In this document: positions 52,890-63,039 of the stretch, in pieces
How the letters are laid out: each line of letters begins with the position of its first letter
How positions within the stretch are numbered: position 1 is the stretch's first letter
Assembly: GCF_039539485.1 (NCBI RefSeq)
Contig: NZ_BAABDF010000007.1
Location: 1,302,001 to 1,366,000, forward strand
Source of the DNA: Celeribacter arenosi
GTDB taxonomy: Bacteria > Pseudomonadota > Alphaproteobacteria > Rhodobacterales > Rhodobacteraceae
DNA: 64,000 nt
Direction of reading: 5' to 3'
The notes under the pieces: model-generated
Database searches by the model: none
The model's input: the letters and a program-made list of their open reading frames with translations, nothing else
Told to the model about the DNA's origin: nothing
Translations under genes and position numbers: made by a program

Positions 52890-55349
52890 ATGGCCCGCGC
52901 CTTTCGCATTTTGCTTCGTCTCGTGACCGCCGGCCTGATCCTGCTCGGGATTGTGCTATGGATGGTCTATTGGCTCGCCTCGCGCTCGCTCCCTGACTAC
53001 GACGCGACGCTGAACGTCGATGGAATCACTGCCCCCGTCGAGATCGCGCGCGACAATGCAAATGTGCCCCATATCTTTGGCGCTTCCGACGAAGACGTCT
53101 ATTTCGGCCTCGGATTCGCCCATGCGCAGGACCGTCTGTTCCAGATGATGCTGATGCGGCGCACCGCGCAGGGAAAACTCTCGGCGGTCTTTGGCAAACG
53201 CACGCTGCCCACCGATGAATTGATGCGTCGACTGGCGCTCTATGATGCGGCCGAGGCCTCTGCCCCGCTCCAATCGCCCGAGGCGAGCGCCGCGCTAGAG
53301 GCTTATGCGCGCGGCGTGAATGCATGGATCACACAGGTGAACGATGGCGCCCGCGGGCGTGGTGCGCCGGAGTTCTTCCTCTTTCCAACAGAAATCGCCT
53401 ATTGGCGGCCCGTGGATTCCATCGCGATCCTGAAACTCGCAGCCGTGCAGATGTCCACGCAGGTCTCTGCGGAAGTTTTGCGGGCGCGCACCTCCCTCAT
53501 CCTGCCCCCTGAGCGGGTCGCAGACATCCTGCCCGATGCGCCGGGTACCGGTGTGGCCCTCCTCCCCGACTACGCGGCGTTGTTCCCCGATGTGCCCGCC
53601 TTCACACCCGACAGCCCCACGCAATTTGATTTCGCAGGCCTCGCGTCCGCGCCCTTTGGCGGGGCCTCCAACGTCTGGGCGGCAGCCCCCGGTCGCTCTG
53701 CGTCAGGTGCCTCGCTCATGGCGAATGATCCCCATATGTCGCTCTCGGCCCCCGGTGCTTGGTATCTGGCGCGCCTCGAACTCTCGACCGGTGGTGTCAT
53801 CGGGGCGTCCATTCCCGGCATCCCCGGCATCGTCTCGGGACGGTCCGAAGACTTTGGCTGGGGTGTCACTGCGGCCTATCTGGATGATGCAGATCTCTAC
53901 ATCGAAAAACTCGATCCAGAAAATCCCGACCGCTACGCCACCCCCGACGGGTTTGCACCGTTCAAAACCAAGGCCTCGATCATTCAGGTGAAAGACGCGC
54001 CACCTGAAACGCTCACGCTACGATGGACCGAAAATGGTCCTGTCCTCCCGCCTGCGGCCTATAACGTCGCAACCATCACACCGCCCGGGCATGTGGTCAG
54101 CGTGGCATGGACCGCGACCGCGCGCGATGACCGGTCACTGACGGCCCTGATCGGCCTGATGACATCCGGTGGCATTGCAAAAGCCCTGAACGTCTCCAAA
54201 GATTTCACCGCCCCTGCGCTGAACCTCGTGCTGAGCGAACCTGACGCAGTTGCCATGACGATGATCGGTCGCGCACCGCGTCGCGACGCAGACCACCAAA
54301 GTCAGGGCCGCATCCCCTCGCCCGGCTGGATCGCCACAAACCGGTGGACTGGTTGGAGACTGCCGTCGCAAATGCCCCTGTTTCGGGGGGGCAACGACGG
54401 CCTGTTGGGGAACACGAACAACAAAGTCATCGACGCCCCCTTCCCTGACCACCTGTCATTCCACTGGGGCGACACCCAGCGCATTCAGAGATGGCGCAGG
54501 CTGATGCAGAGCCGCGAAGTCCACACCCGCGAAAGCTTCATCGAGGCGCAGACGGACATTGTGTCATTCTCCGCGCGTTCGGTCCTGCCGCTGGTCGGCG
54601 CTGAATTGTGGTTCAATGGCGAAGCCGCGCCCGAGGGCACGCCCGAACGCCAACGCCAGACCGCTTTGTCCTTGCTTGCGGAATGGAACGGGGAAATGAA
54701 CGAACATCTCCCCGAACCCCTGATCTACTCGGCATGGATGCGCGCGCTACAGGACCGGTTGATCCGTGACGAACTTGGGCCACTGTCGCATGCCTTTACC
54801 CATATCGAGCCGCTGTTCATCGAACGGGTCTACCGCGACATCGGCGGCGCCTCGGTGTGGTGCAATGTGATCCAATCGGCTGCGGTCGAAAGCTGCGCCG
54901 ATGTGGCCCGCCTCGCGCTAGACGATGCGCTGGTCTGGATTGGTGAGAACTATGGCACGGCGTTGGAATCACTGCGGTGGGGCGATGCGCATGTGGCCAA
55001 ATTCGACCATCCCGTTCTGGGCAATACGCCATTCCTCAAATGGGTCGTGAACATCCGCCAATCCACATCCGGTGGCGATCACACCCTGATGCGCGGTGTC
55101 ACGGCAGGCGAAGGGCCCGAACCCTTTGCCAATGTGCACGCTGCCGCCTATCGCGGCGTTTATGACTTTGCCGACCCCGACAGTTCTGTTTTTGTGGTTC
55201 CAACCGGACAATCCGGCCATCCCCTGTCGCGCTATTACGACGATCTGGGCGAGCTATGGCGGCGCGGTGAATATGTTCCGATGTCGCTCGACCCCGAACT
55301 GGCACGCGCTGCGGGGGTCGGTGTCACCCACCTCAACCCGGCACCTTAG
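52890..55349 (+). CDS. Penicillin acylase family protein (Ntn hydrolase)
   Basis: 819 residues. One N-terminal membrane helix or signal (ILLRLVTAGLILLGIVLWMVYW), an alpha-chain part (about 35-250, including YFGLGFAHAQDRLFQMML), then the autocleavage site with serine nucleophile in FGGASNVWA (about 255). Oxyanion residues are in WGVTAAYLDDADLY. Members cleave penicillin G or N-acyl-homoserine lactones; substrate unknown. If AHL is the substrate, it would quench quorum sensing in the periplasm. Divergent from the dehydrogenase gene. Confidence 0.9.
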   Translation: MARAFRILLRLVTAGLILLGIVLWMVYWLASRSLPDYDATLNVDGITAPVEIARDNANVPHIFGASDEDVYFGLGFAHAQDRLFQMMLMRRTAQGKLSAVFGKRTLPTDELMRRLALYDAAEASAPLQSPEASAALEAYARGVNAWITQVNDGARGRGAPEFFLFPTEIAYWRPVDSIAILKLAAVQMSTQVSAEVLRARTSLILPPERVADILPDAPGTGVALLPDYAALFPDVPAFTPDSPTQFDFAGLASAPFGGASNVWAAAPGRSASGASLMANDPHMSLSAPGAWYLARLELSTGGVIGASIPGIPGIVSGRSEDFGWGVTAAYLDDADLYIEKLDPENPDRYATPDGFAPFKTKASIIQVKDAPPETLTLRWTENGPVLPPAAYNVATITPPGHVVSVAWTATARDDRSLTALIGLMTSGGIAKALNVSKDFTAPALNLVLSEPDAVAMTMIGRAPRRDADHQSQGRIPSPGWIATNRWTGWRLPSQMPLFRGGNDGLLGNTNNKVIDAPFPDHLSFHWGDTQRIQRWRRLMQSREVHTRESFIEAQTDIVSFSARSVLPLVGAELWFNGEAAPEGTPERQRQTALSLLAEWNGEMNEHLPEPLIYSAWMRALQDRLIRDELGPLSHAFTHIEPLFIERVYRDIGGASVWCNVIQSAAVESCADVARLALDDALVWIGENYGTALESLRWGDAHVAKFDHPVLGNTPFLKWVVNIRQSTSGGDHTLMRGVTAGEGPEPFANVHAAAYRGVYDFADPDSSVFVVPTGQSGHPLSRYYDDLGELWRRGEYVPMSLDPELARAAGVGVTHLNPAP

Positions 55350-55391
55350 CCTGCGTGGCGACTGCGATGGATCGCGCAGCGTGATGTCGAC

Positions 55392-55781
55392 CTACTGTCC
55401 GCTCCACCCCGTGACATAGCCGATCGGATCGTTTTCGCCCTCGGCCACGTATGACGCGCTGAAACTGTCGAAAATGCCCAATCGCGCGCCCTCGGACGGC
55501 AATGGCACCAACGCCTCGTTTTCGCCGTTCAAAAAGACGTATTTGCGCGGCGCAATTTCGAGCGTGGCCCCTTTCGGCCCCGGTGTCAGGGTCAGCGTGA
55601 AGTCATCAGAGGCAACCGAATAACTCTCGCCGGTTTCACAGGGGCGAACGATCGCGATGGTGACATCGTGAACCGTGACCAACGCGCCGCAGCGCACCAC
55701 ATCCTGCGCGATCGCTGGCGCAACATGCCCCAGAGCCGCCAAACCCAACGCCAAAGTGTATTTTGAAAATGACTGTCCCAT
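55392..55781 (-). CDS. Small secreted protein of unknown function
   Basis: 129 residues with a Sec signal (SKYTLALGLAALGHVAP, AIAQ) and a beta-rich mature part with two cysteines (VRCGALVTV, VRPCETGESY), likely disulfide-bonded. The start at 55781 (MGQSFSKY) is chosen to place the signal at the N-terminus. No family recognised. Confidence 0.65.
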   Translation of the reverse strand: MGQSFSKYTLALGLAALGHVAPAIAQDVVRCGALVTVHDVTIAIVRPCETGESYSVASDDFTLTLTPGPKGATLEIAPRKYVFLNGENEALVPLPSEGARLGIFDSFSASYVAEGENDPIGYVTGWSGQ

Positions 55782-55906
55782 GCGCCTTTGTAGCGACCAA
55801 AGAACCTGTGTGGGAAGCCACCAAATGATCACGCGCAAGAATTCACCGTGGGTTCTAGCCAGCCACCCGCTTTCGCGCCTACAGTCCCGATGAAAGGAGC
55901 CACCTC

Positions 55907-56335
55907 ATGTTGCACAATATCCCCCCGATCCTGCCGCCCGATCTCCTGCACGCGCTCGCGGCCATGGGGCATGGCGACGACGTCGTCATTGCCGATGCCA
56001 ATTTTCCGGCGCAAAGCATGGGACAACGGGTCGTGCGCTGCGATGGAATGAGCGCGACCGACATCCTCGAAGCCGTGTTGACGCTCTTGCCGCTCGATAC
56101 CTTTGTGGACGATGCCGCGCGCGTCATGGCCGTCGTTGGACAACCAGGCAGCATTCCCGATGTGGTCAATGAATTCCAAACCATCATCGATAATACGGCG
56201 GATAACCCCGCTAAGATCGCGACGGTGGATCGGTTCGACTTCTACGACATCGCCCGCAAGGCCTTCGTCGTCGTGCAAACCGGTGAGAAACGCCTCTATG
56301 GAAATATCATTCTCAAAAAAGGCGTCATTGCGTGA
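55907..56335 (+). CDS. RbsD/FucU-family sugar mutarotase
   Basis: 142 residues matching the L-fucose mutarotase shape: LLHALAAMGHGDDVVIADANFPA with the catalytic His, and the closing region RKAFVVVQTGEKRLYGNIILKKG. It speeds anomer exchange of a sugar. AAAGGAG precedes the ATG. The stop overlaps the next GTG start. Confidence 0.9.
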   Translation: MLHNIPPILPPDLLHALAAMGHGDDVVIADANFPAQSMGQRVVRCDGMSATDILEAVLTLLPLDTFVDDAARVMAVVGQPGSIPDVVNEFQTIIDNTADNPAKIATVDRFDFYDIARKAFVVVQTGEKRLYGNIILKKGVIA

Positions 56336-56889
56336 GCGCGCCCCTGACCGAGCGTGCCAAAATGCTGGCGGGGGATTGGTATTGCTGTCTCGACCCTGAA
56401 ATCGAAGCCCTGCGCCAAACCGCCTTTGATGCCGTGCATGAACACAACACCCTCCATCCCGCCGCGCGCCAAGGTGCCGGGCCCAAACTGGCCGCCCTCC
56501 TTGGCACATTCGCGCCAAACGCATTGATTGAGGGCCAGTTCCATTGCACCTACGGCTTCAACATCCACATGGAAACAGAGGCGTTCATGAACGTGGGCTG
56601 CGTGGTTCTGGACTCCGCGCGCGTGGAGATTGGTGCACGCTCAATGCTCGGCCCAAATGTGCAAATCTATTGCGCCGACCACCACCGCGATCCCGTCAAA
56701 CGCGGGCAGCTGATCGAACGCGCTTTGCCGGTTCGCATCGGGGCAGATGTCTGGATCGGGGGCGGCGCGATCATCCTGCCGGGCGTGAGCATTGGCGATC
56801 GGGCAATTGTCGGCGCGGGTTCTGTAGTGACCAAAGATGTGCCTGCCGATGCCAAGGTTGCTGGCAATCCGGCCCGCGTGATCGGCTAA
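56332..56889 (+). CDS. Sugar O-acetyltransferase (NodL/maltose acetyltransferase type)
   Basis: 185 residues. It starts KMLAGDWYCCLDPEIEALR, as in maltose/galactoside acetyltransferases, followed by a left-handed beta-helix of hexapeptide repeats with the catalytic His in IYCADHHRDP and the end WIGGGAIILPGVSIG. It uses acetyl-CoA. The GTG start overlaps the mutarotase stop, so both act on sugars in one unit. Confidence 0.9.
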   Translation: MSAPLTERAKMLAGDWYCCLDPEIEALRQTAFDAVHEHNTLHPAARQGAGPKLAALLGTFAPNALIEGQFHCTYGFNIHMETEAFMNVGCVVLDSARVEIGARSMLGPNVQIYCADHHRDPVKRGQLIERALPVRIGADVWIGGGAIILPGVSIGDRAIVGAGSVVTKDVPADAKVAGNPARVIG

Positions 56890-56895
56890 ACCCGA

Positions 56896-58182
56896 TCAGA
56901 TATCGCGGAACTCTTTTTCCTGACGCGGGGTCCACAGCACGCGCATCGCATAGCCGTCCTCCCCCGCTTCTTCGGACAAAACCACGCCCTCCTCAAAGAG
57001 CCACGCGCGCTTTTTGCCCTGCGCATAGGGCACAACGAACGCGCGCTCGATCTTGTCGTCTTCGAAGTAGGCTGAAACCGCCGCCAGAAGATCATCGATC
57101 CCTTCGCCCGTCACAGCGGAGATGGCGAACTTATCGTCCTCTTCGCCCGCCCGTGCGAGCCGTGCTTCCCGGGCTTCATCTGGGAGCAGGTCGATCTTGT
57201 TCCAGACCTCGAACATCGGCGCGTTTTCTTTGATGCCTAGATCGGAAAGGATCTTGAGCACGTCTGCCGCCTGCTCATCTGTTTGGTGATGGGAAATGTC
57301 GCGCACATGCAGGATCAGGTCCGCGTCCAACACCTCCTCGAGTGTCGCGCGGAACGCGGCCACGAGTTGGGTCGGCAGGTTGGAAATGAACCCCACAGTG
57401 TCGGACAGAATGATCTCGCGATCACCGCCATGCGCGGTTTCCAAAACCAGTGACCGCATCGTCGGATCCAGCGTAGCAAAAAGCATGTCTTTGGCAAAGA
57501 CGTCCGCGCCCGTTACCTTATTGAAAAATGTAGATTTTCCCGCGTTTGTATACCCGACGAGCGCGACAATCGGGAACGGCACCTTCGCGCGCGAGGCACG
57601 GTGCAATTCGCGGGTCTTGGCCACTTTGTCGAGCTGACGTTTCAGGCTGCCGAGTTGTTCATCAATGGCACGACGGTCCGCTTCGATCTGCGTCTCACCG
57701 GGACCACCGACAAACCCGAGACCACCACGCTGGCGTTCAAGGTGGGTCCACGCCCGCACCAGACGCGTGCGCTGATAGGACAGAGCGGCCATTTCGACCT
57801 GCAACACGCCCTCGCGGGTCCGTGCGCGATCGGAAAAGATTTCGAGAATGAGACCCGTGCGGTCGAGCAATTTGACCTTCCACACCTTCTCGAGGTTGCG
57901 CTGTTGAACGGGCGTCACAGGCCCGTCCACGAGCACGAGCTCGACGTCGGCATCCTGAAGGCGTTGCCTCAGTTCCTCGATCTTGCCCTTGCCAAACAAA
58001 TGGCCCGGCTGGATTTTCGGAAGTCGCACGATTTCACTTCCCACAACCTCGAGATTGGGGAGCGCGGCCGCAAGCGCCACAGCTTCTTCCAGCCCGCTCG
58101 TCGCATCACGGCGCGTGCGGTTGGAAGTGATATCGGGATGGAGGACCCACGCGCGCGTGGGTCGGGTCTCGTGTTCGAGCAA
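56896..58182 (-). CDS. hflX: GTPase HflX
   Basis: 428 residues: N-terminal ribosome-contact domain (LVLVDGPVTPVQQRNLEK, GGLGFVGGPGETQIEADRR), P-loop GYTNAGKSTFFN, switch DTVGFI and NKxD-like NKIDLL. It splits stalled ribosomes. The TTG start directly follows the hfq stop, the usual alphaproteobacterial pair. Confidence 0.93.
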   Translation of the reverse strand: MLEHETRPTRAWVLHPDITSNRTRRDATSGLEEAVALAAALPNLEVVGSEIVRLPKIQPGHLFGKGKIEELRQRLQDADVELVLVDGPVTPVQQRNLEKVWKVKLLDRTGLILEIFSDRARTREGVLQVEMAALSYQRTRLVRAWTHLERQRGGLGFVGGPGETQIEADRRAIDEQLGSLKRQLDKVAKTRELHRASRAKVPFPIVALVGYTNAGKSTFFNKVTGADVFAKDMLFATLDPTMRSLVLETAHGGDREIILSDTVGFISNLPTQLVAAFRATLEEVLDADLILHVRDISHHQTDEQAADVLKILSDLGIKENAPMFEVWNKIDLLPDEAREARLARAGEEDDKFAISAVTGEGIDDLLAAVSAYFEDDKIERAFVVPYAQGKKRAWLFEEGVVLSEEAGEDGYAMRVLWTPRQEKEFRDI

Positions 58183-58419
58183 TTAGGACTCTTCGCCGTC
58201 GTAAAGATTGATGGGTTGAGCCGGCATAATAGTCGAAATTGCGTGCTTGTACACCAGTTGCGATTGACCATCGCGGCGCAGCAGAACACAGAAATTATCA
58301 AACCAGGTAATTACGCCTTGCAGCTTAACCCCGTTGATCAAAAATATCGTAACAGGAACTTTTGTCTTCCGGACGTGATTGAGGAAGGCGTCTTGCAGGT
58401 TTTGCTTGTCGGCAGCCAT
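58183..58419 (-). CDS. hfq: RNA chaperone Hfq
   Basis: 78 residues with the Sm1 motif VTIFLINGVKLQGVITWFDN and Sm2 YKHAISTIMP. The start MAADKQNLQD at 58419 matches known Hfq. It forms hexamers that pair small RNAs with mRNAs. Confidence 0.96.
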   Translation of the reverse strand: MAADKQNLQDAFLNHVRKTKVPVTIFLINGVKLQGVITWFDNFCVLLRRDGQSQLVYKHAISTIMPAQPINLYDGEES

Positions 58420-58574
58420 TATCCTTGCCTTTTCTTGCGCTTTTGATGCGAACTGTCCCTCGGGCGACAGCACTTTGCCCCACCTCGCCCAAGTTTCCCG
58501 CGAATGTCAAGATTAGGGCCTTCGTTTCAGCCACTTGGTCGGAAAGGCGGGCAAATTTGCGTCAAATTGGCATA

Positions 58575-60128
58575 TCATCTGCGCCAGAATTCGGGGTTGA
58601 TCAGCGCGATAATCGCGAGCAATTCGAGCCGCCCCAAAACCATCGTCGCGCCGAGGATCAACCGCTCCGGATGCCCCAGATCGGCGTAGGACAGCGGGTT
58701 CTCTCCCGCTACGTCAACCAGTGGTCCGGTGGTTGTAAGAGCCGAAAGGGTAAACACGGTCGCTGCCTCGAAATCATGCCCGAAGAGCGACATCAGGATC
58801 ATCACGGCAGCAATCGTGAAGGCGAAAACCATAAAATAGACCCACGCCACATAGGCCCCTTCGCGCCGGATGCGCCGCGCCGCCGCGCCCGCGCCGCCCA
58901 CGGACGAGGGTGAAATCAGCTTTTCGATCTCGCGCTCGCCATGACGCACCAATGCGTAAAGGCGCAGCAGCTTCACCCCGCCCGCCGTTGTCGCCACGCC
59001 GCCGCCGAAAATGGTCAACCCCATGAGCAACACACCCGGCGCCTGCAGGCCGGACCAGAAACGTGATTGCTCCCAGAATGCGCTTTCAAAACCGGCGGTC
59101 GTCAGGAAGGACATAACCATGAAGAGCCCGCCCCAATAGGCCTGCAGCGCGCGCAGAAACCCGAACTCGCCGGAGACTTCGATCACCCCCACCCAATGGC
59201 GCATGAACAGGAATACCGGCACGAATGTCAGCACCGCCAAGGCGATCCGCATTTCCGGGTCGCGGTAGAGAGGGGCCGCGTCAGGGCGCGGTGTGTCGGC
59301 GGTAAATGTTTTGCGCGACAAGGCGAGGATCAGAAAAGCGAAGACGACAACTTCGCCGCCAAATCCCGCACCGGACCCCGAAAGCCCCCCGACCGGCGAA
59401 ATGCCAGAGGTCGCCATAACCGACATCGCATGGCACAGCGCCACAAAGGGTGTCGCCCCGATCATGGCGAGCGCAAACCACAACGCCAGCGTCAAAGCGA
59501 AATAGATCGGGAAAAGACGCGCTGCGAAACGGGCGATGCGTTCAGGACCCGCCGCGATGCGGGTAATCTGGGAAATGCCCGATTGCCCCTGTCCTGCCTG
59601 ACGGGCAGAGATAACTTCGAACCCGCCGAGGTTCATCGGCGCAAGCACCGCCACCGCCGTCACCCAGGCGAACAGACCGCCGAGCCAGCCGACAATCGCG
59701 CGCCAGAATTCAATTGTGCGCGGCAGTGCCTCGTCGGGGCCCGAAAACAGCGTGGCCCCCGTCGTTGTGAGCGCGGAGATCATTTCGAAATAGGCGTCCA
59801 TATACGGCACGCCCGCACCGGCCTCCGCGATCGGCACGGCCAAAAGCAAAGGTCCGAGGAAATAGGTGGCAAGCAGGGTCAAAAGGAGATTGCGCCCCTC
59901 GCGGTCCGTGTCACGGGCCCGCAATGCGTCGGGAACTTCCTTTTCGGGGCGATAGCGCGCAAGCGCGATGAAAAGCGCCACCGTGGCAAAGAGCACCCCG
60001 GTGTAGAAAAACGACCGCGCAGAGGCAAAATCCTGAACCACCAGCCCGTAGGCAGCAGGTGCCATCATCGACGCACATCCGACCAGCATAAGCTGGACGA
60101 AAAAGGACATGCTCGCGAAACGGTTCAT
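58575..60128 (-). CDS. trkH: Potassium uptake protein TrkH
   Basis: 517 residues with about ten membrane segments and the repeated pore-loop signatures SALTTTGATLFSGPD, MATSGISPVGGL, FLTTAGFESAFW and SALTTTGPL. It forms the K+ pore regulated by TrkA. Start and stop of trkA and trkH touch at 60128. Confidence 0.93.
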   Translation of the reverse strand: MNRFASMSFFVQLMLVGCASMMAPAAYGLVVQDFASARSFFYTGVLFATVALFIALARYRPEKEVPDALRARDTDREGRNLLLTLLATYFLGPLLLAVPIAEAGAGVPYMDAYFEMISALTTTGATLFSGPDEALPRTIEFWRAIVGWLGGLFAWVTAVAVLAPMNLGGFEVISARQAGQGQSGISQITRIAAGPERIARFAARLFPIYFALTLALWFALAMIGATPFVALCHAMSVMATSGISPVGGLSGSGAGFGGEVVVFAFLILALSRKTFTADTPRPDAAPLYRDPEMRIALAVLTFVPVFLFMRHWVGVIEVSGEFGFLRALQAYWGGLFMVMSFLTTAGFESAFWEQSRFWSGLQAPGVLLMGLTIFGGGVATTAGGVKLLRLYALVRHGEREIEKLISPSSVGGAGAAARRIRREGAYVAWVYFMVFAFTIAAVMILMSLFGHDFEAATVFTLSALTTTGPLVDVAGENPLSYADLGHPERLILGATMVLGRLELLAIIALINPEFWRR

Positions 60129-61504
60129 TAGAAAAAGTCGATCGACACTTGCAACAGACGCTCGACCTCGGGAACATCAGCGGCCAGCGAGAAGATCGTG
60201 ATCACGTCGCCCTCATCGATGCGCGTTTCACCCGACGGGCGTATATATTTGTCGCCTTTGAGAAGCGCGCCAACCAAAACACCTTCGGGAAAATCGATGT
60301 CGCGAATTCGTTTGCCGGAAATCGGCGAGGTCGAAAGAACCTGTGCCTCGATCACCTCAGCCTCGCCATCGCCAACGGAATAGACGTTGCGCACGCGGCC
60401 GTGGCGCACGTGGCGCAAAATCGAGGACACGGTCGTGGCCCGAGGGTTGATATGGGCATCGATATCGAGGGCCGACAGGATCGGCACCAGCGACGGATCG
60501 TTGACCAGACAGATAGACATCGCGCAGCCCGCCTGTTTCGCGCGCACAGCAGACAGCATGTTCACCTTGTCGTCGTCGGTGACACAGAGAACCGCATCTG
60601 CCCGTGCAATGCCTGCCTCCGACAACAACTCGCGGTCCAGCGCATCACCGTTCAACACGATGGTCCGCTCCAGAGCATCCGCGGCCCGCTCTGCCACGCG
60701 GCGATCTTTTTCGATGACCTTCGCGCGCACACGATCCGTGCGCGCCTCAAGCGCCATCGCAACGCCCAAACCAACGTTGCCACCGCCCAAAATCACAACG
60801 CGGTTCAACTTGGCCTGGGATTTGCCGAAAACCTCGAGCGTGCGGGTGATGTCATCGGAATGGACAAAGCAGTAGACTTCGTCACCGGCAAATAGTTGGT
60901 CCTCCGGCTCTGGCGCATAGAGGCGGCCATCGCGACGAATGCCCACCACCGTGACGCGCAGGGTAGAAAACAACTCCGACAGCTCGCGTAGCGCCGTGTT
61001 CAGAACCGGACAAGAGTCACCCAGATGGATGCCCAACAGTTGCACACGGCCCGCCAAAAAGGCCTGCGTGTCGAACGCCGCAGGGGCCGCCAAACGGCGC
61101 AAAGCGGCCTCGGCCACCTCGCGTTCGGGGCTGATGACCACGTCGATCGGCATGTGATCGCGCCGGTAGAGGTCGGAATAGATCGCCGTGAGATAACTCT
61201 GCGCACGCAGACGAGCGATCTTGCGCGGCACGTTGAAGACCGAATGGGCCACCTGACAGGTCACCATATTGACCTCGTCGGAATGGGTCGCCGCAATCAC
61301 CATATCGGCATCGCGCGCGCCCGCTTTTTCCAGCACATCAGGATAGGAAGCAAACCCCTCGATCCCCTGCACATCCAATGTATCAGTCGCCCGTCGCACA
61401 AGCGCGGGGTTGTTATCAACGACCGTGACATCGTTTTTCTCGCCCGAAAGCTGCCGCGCAATCTGCCAGCCGACCTGACCCGCGCCGCAAATGATGACTT
61501 TCAT
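60128..61504 (-). CDS. trkA: Trk system potassium uptake protein TrkA
   Basis: 458 residues with two RCK_N/RCK_C pairs: MKVIICGAGQVGWQIARQL and VVILGGGNVGLGVAMALE mark the NAD-binding starts. It gates TrkH by nucleotide binding at the cytoplasmic face. Confidence 0.93.
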   Translation of the reverse strand: MKVIICGAGQVGWQIARQLSGEKNDVTVVDNNPALVRRATDTLDVQGIEGFASYPDVLEKAGARDADMVIAATHSDEVNMVTCQVAHSVFNVPRKIARLRAQSYLTAIYSDLYRRDHMPIDVVISPEREVAEAALRRLAAPAAFDTQAFLAGRVQLLGIHLGDSCPVLNTALRELSELFSTLRVTVVGIRRDGRLYAPEPEDQLFAGDEVYCFVHSDDITRTLEVFGKSQAKLNRVVILGGGNVGLGVAMALEARTDRVRAKVIEKDRRVAERAADALERTIVLNGDALDRELLSEAGIARADAVLCVTDDDKVNMLSAVRAKQAGCAMSICLVNDPSLVPILSALDIDAHINPRATTVSSILRHVRHGRVRNVYSVGDGEAEVIEAQVLSTSPISGKRIRDIDFPEGVLVGALLKGDKYIRPSGETRIDEGDVITIFSLAADVPEVERLLQVSIDFF

Positions 61505-61616
61505 TGCATCATCCCTGACCTGTTTCGCCTTGGCATGGCATTAACGGACGCAACCGTCAACGCGTCCCGCTTTTCGCGACCCGATTTTCGATCCCGCCCC
61601 GCGACCATGATGCGCC

Positions 61617-63020
61617 CTACTCCGCGTCTTCGGACACGTAGGCGATCCGCCCACCCGATTTATTGCCCGTCACAACGCCAAGCGATTTGAGTTTGCGATG
61701 CAGCGCTGAACGCTCCATCCCCACGAAGGTCGCCGTGCGGGAAATATTGCCGCCAAACCGGTTGATCTGGGTGAGAAGATATTCGCGCTCGAACACTTCG
61801 CGCGCCTCGCGCAGCGGCAGCGTTGCAATCGCGGGCGACAGAACTGCCCCGCCGCTTTCTTCGTCGTTGTGCGCTTGCACCGGCAATTCAGCGACCTCGA
61901 TATCGCCCGCGCCATCCCCGAGGATCAGCACACGCTCGATCACGTTCTTAAGCTGGCGGACATTTCCGGGCCACGGCATGGTCTGCAACATGGCGGCTGC
62001 ATCCTCTGACAGGGTGCGAAGTGGCAAACCCTGTGTTCGGTTCAGCGCGGAAATGAAATGGCGTGCAAGCTCTGGAATGTCCTCGCGCCGTTTTTCGAGG
62101 GCTGGCACCTCAACCGGCACCACGTTGAGACGATGATAGAGTTCTTCACGGAACCGGCCCGCCTCGATCTCTTCGAGCAAATCGCGACTGGTCGACGAAA
62201 TCACGCGCAGATCGACAGAGACCTTTGTGCTGCCCCCGACGCGCGAAAACTCCTGATCCACCAACACGCGCAGGATTTTGGATTGGGTGCCCGAGGGCAT
62301 ATCGGCAACTTCGTCAAAATAGATCACGCCGCCATTGGCCTCTTCGAGCAGACCTTTTTCGATACCCCGCTCCGCAGTCTCTCGCCCAAACAGCACATCC
62401 TCCATCCGGTCGGGTTCAATCGTCGCCGAAGACACCGTCACGAAGGGCGCATCGCGGCGGTCCGAATGCGTGTGGATAAAGCGCGCCGCGACTTCTTTAC
62501 CGACACCCGCTGGACCGGTGAGCATCACCCGACCGTTGGATTTTGTCACCTTATCAAGGTTGGCCTTCAACTGTTTGAATGCATTGGAAACCCCGATCAT
62601 TTCAACCGCGCCGCCTCCGGCCCGTTTCAGCGTCGCATTCTCTCGCCGCAGCCGCGAGGTTTCCATCGCGCGCCCGATCACGACCATCAATTGATCGATG
62701 TTGAAAGGCTTTTCGATAAAATCGTAAGCGCCCTGTTTGATCGCCGCGACCGCAATCTCGATATTACCGTGACCAGAGATAATGATGATCGGCACCTGAG
62801 GGTGTTCACGTTTGACATGTTTGAGGATGTCGATCCCGTCCATGTCGCTGTCTTTCAGCCAGATATCCAGGATCATCAGCGCCGGCACCGCGGCGTCGAT
62901 CTGTGCCATGCATTCGTCGGAAGACGCGGCCAAACGGGTATCGAACCCTTCGTCACGCAAGATATCCCCGATCAACTCACGGATATCGCGTTCATCGTCG
63001 ACAATTAGCACATCCGTCAT
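61617..63020 (-). CDS. ntrX: Nitrogen-related response regulator NtrX
   Basis: 467 residues: receiver with phospho-Asp in LMILDIWLKDSD, AAA+ centre with Walker A GPAGVGKE (a variant of GESGTGKE) and a Fis-type helix-turn-helix at the end. The sigma54-contact GAFTGA loop is missing, which is a known trait of rhodobacterial NtrX. The start MTDVLIVDDERD at 63020 follows AAGAGGG. Confidence 0.93.
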   Translation of the reverse strand: MTDVLIVDDERDIRELIGDILRDEGFDTRLAASSDECMAQIDAAVPALMILDIWLKDSDMDGIDILKHVKREHPQVPIIIISGHGNIEIAVAAIKQGAYDFIEKPFNIDQLMVVIGRAMETSRLRRENATLKRAGGGAVEMIGVSNAFKQLKANLDKVTKSNGRVMLTGPAGVGKEVAARFIHTHSDRRDAPFVTVSSATIEPDRMEDVLFGRETAERGIEKGLLEEANGGVIYFDEVADMPSGTQSKILRVLVDQEFSRVGGSTKVSVDLRVISSTSRDLLEEIEAGRFREELYHRLNVVPVEVPALEKRREDIPELARHFISALNRTQGLPLRTLSEDAAAMLQTMPWPGNVRQLKNVIERVLILGDGAGDIEVAELPVQAHNDEESGGAVLSPAIATLPLREAREVFEREYLLTQINRFGGNISRTATFVGMERSALHRKLKSLGVVTGNKSGGRIAYVSEDAE

Positions 63021-63039
63021 ATCCAACCCTCTTCTTTCA

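Noticed and set aside
59067..60131. Plus-strand reading frame opposite trkH
   Set aside because: Shadow of TrkH; almost no hydrophobic residues and no motifs.
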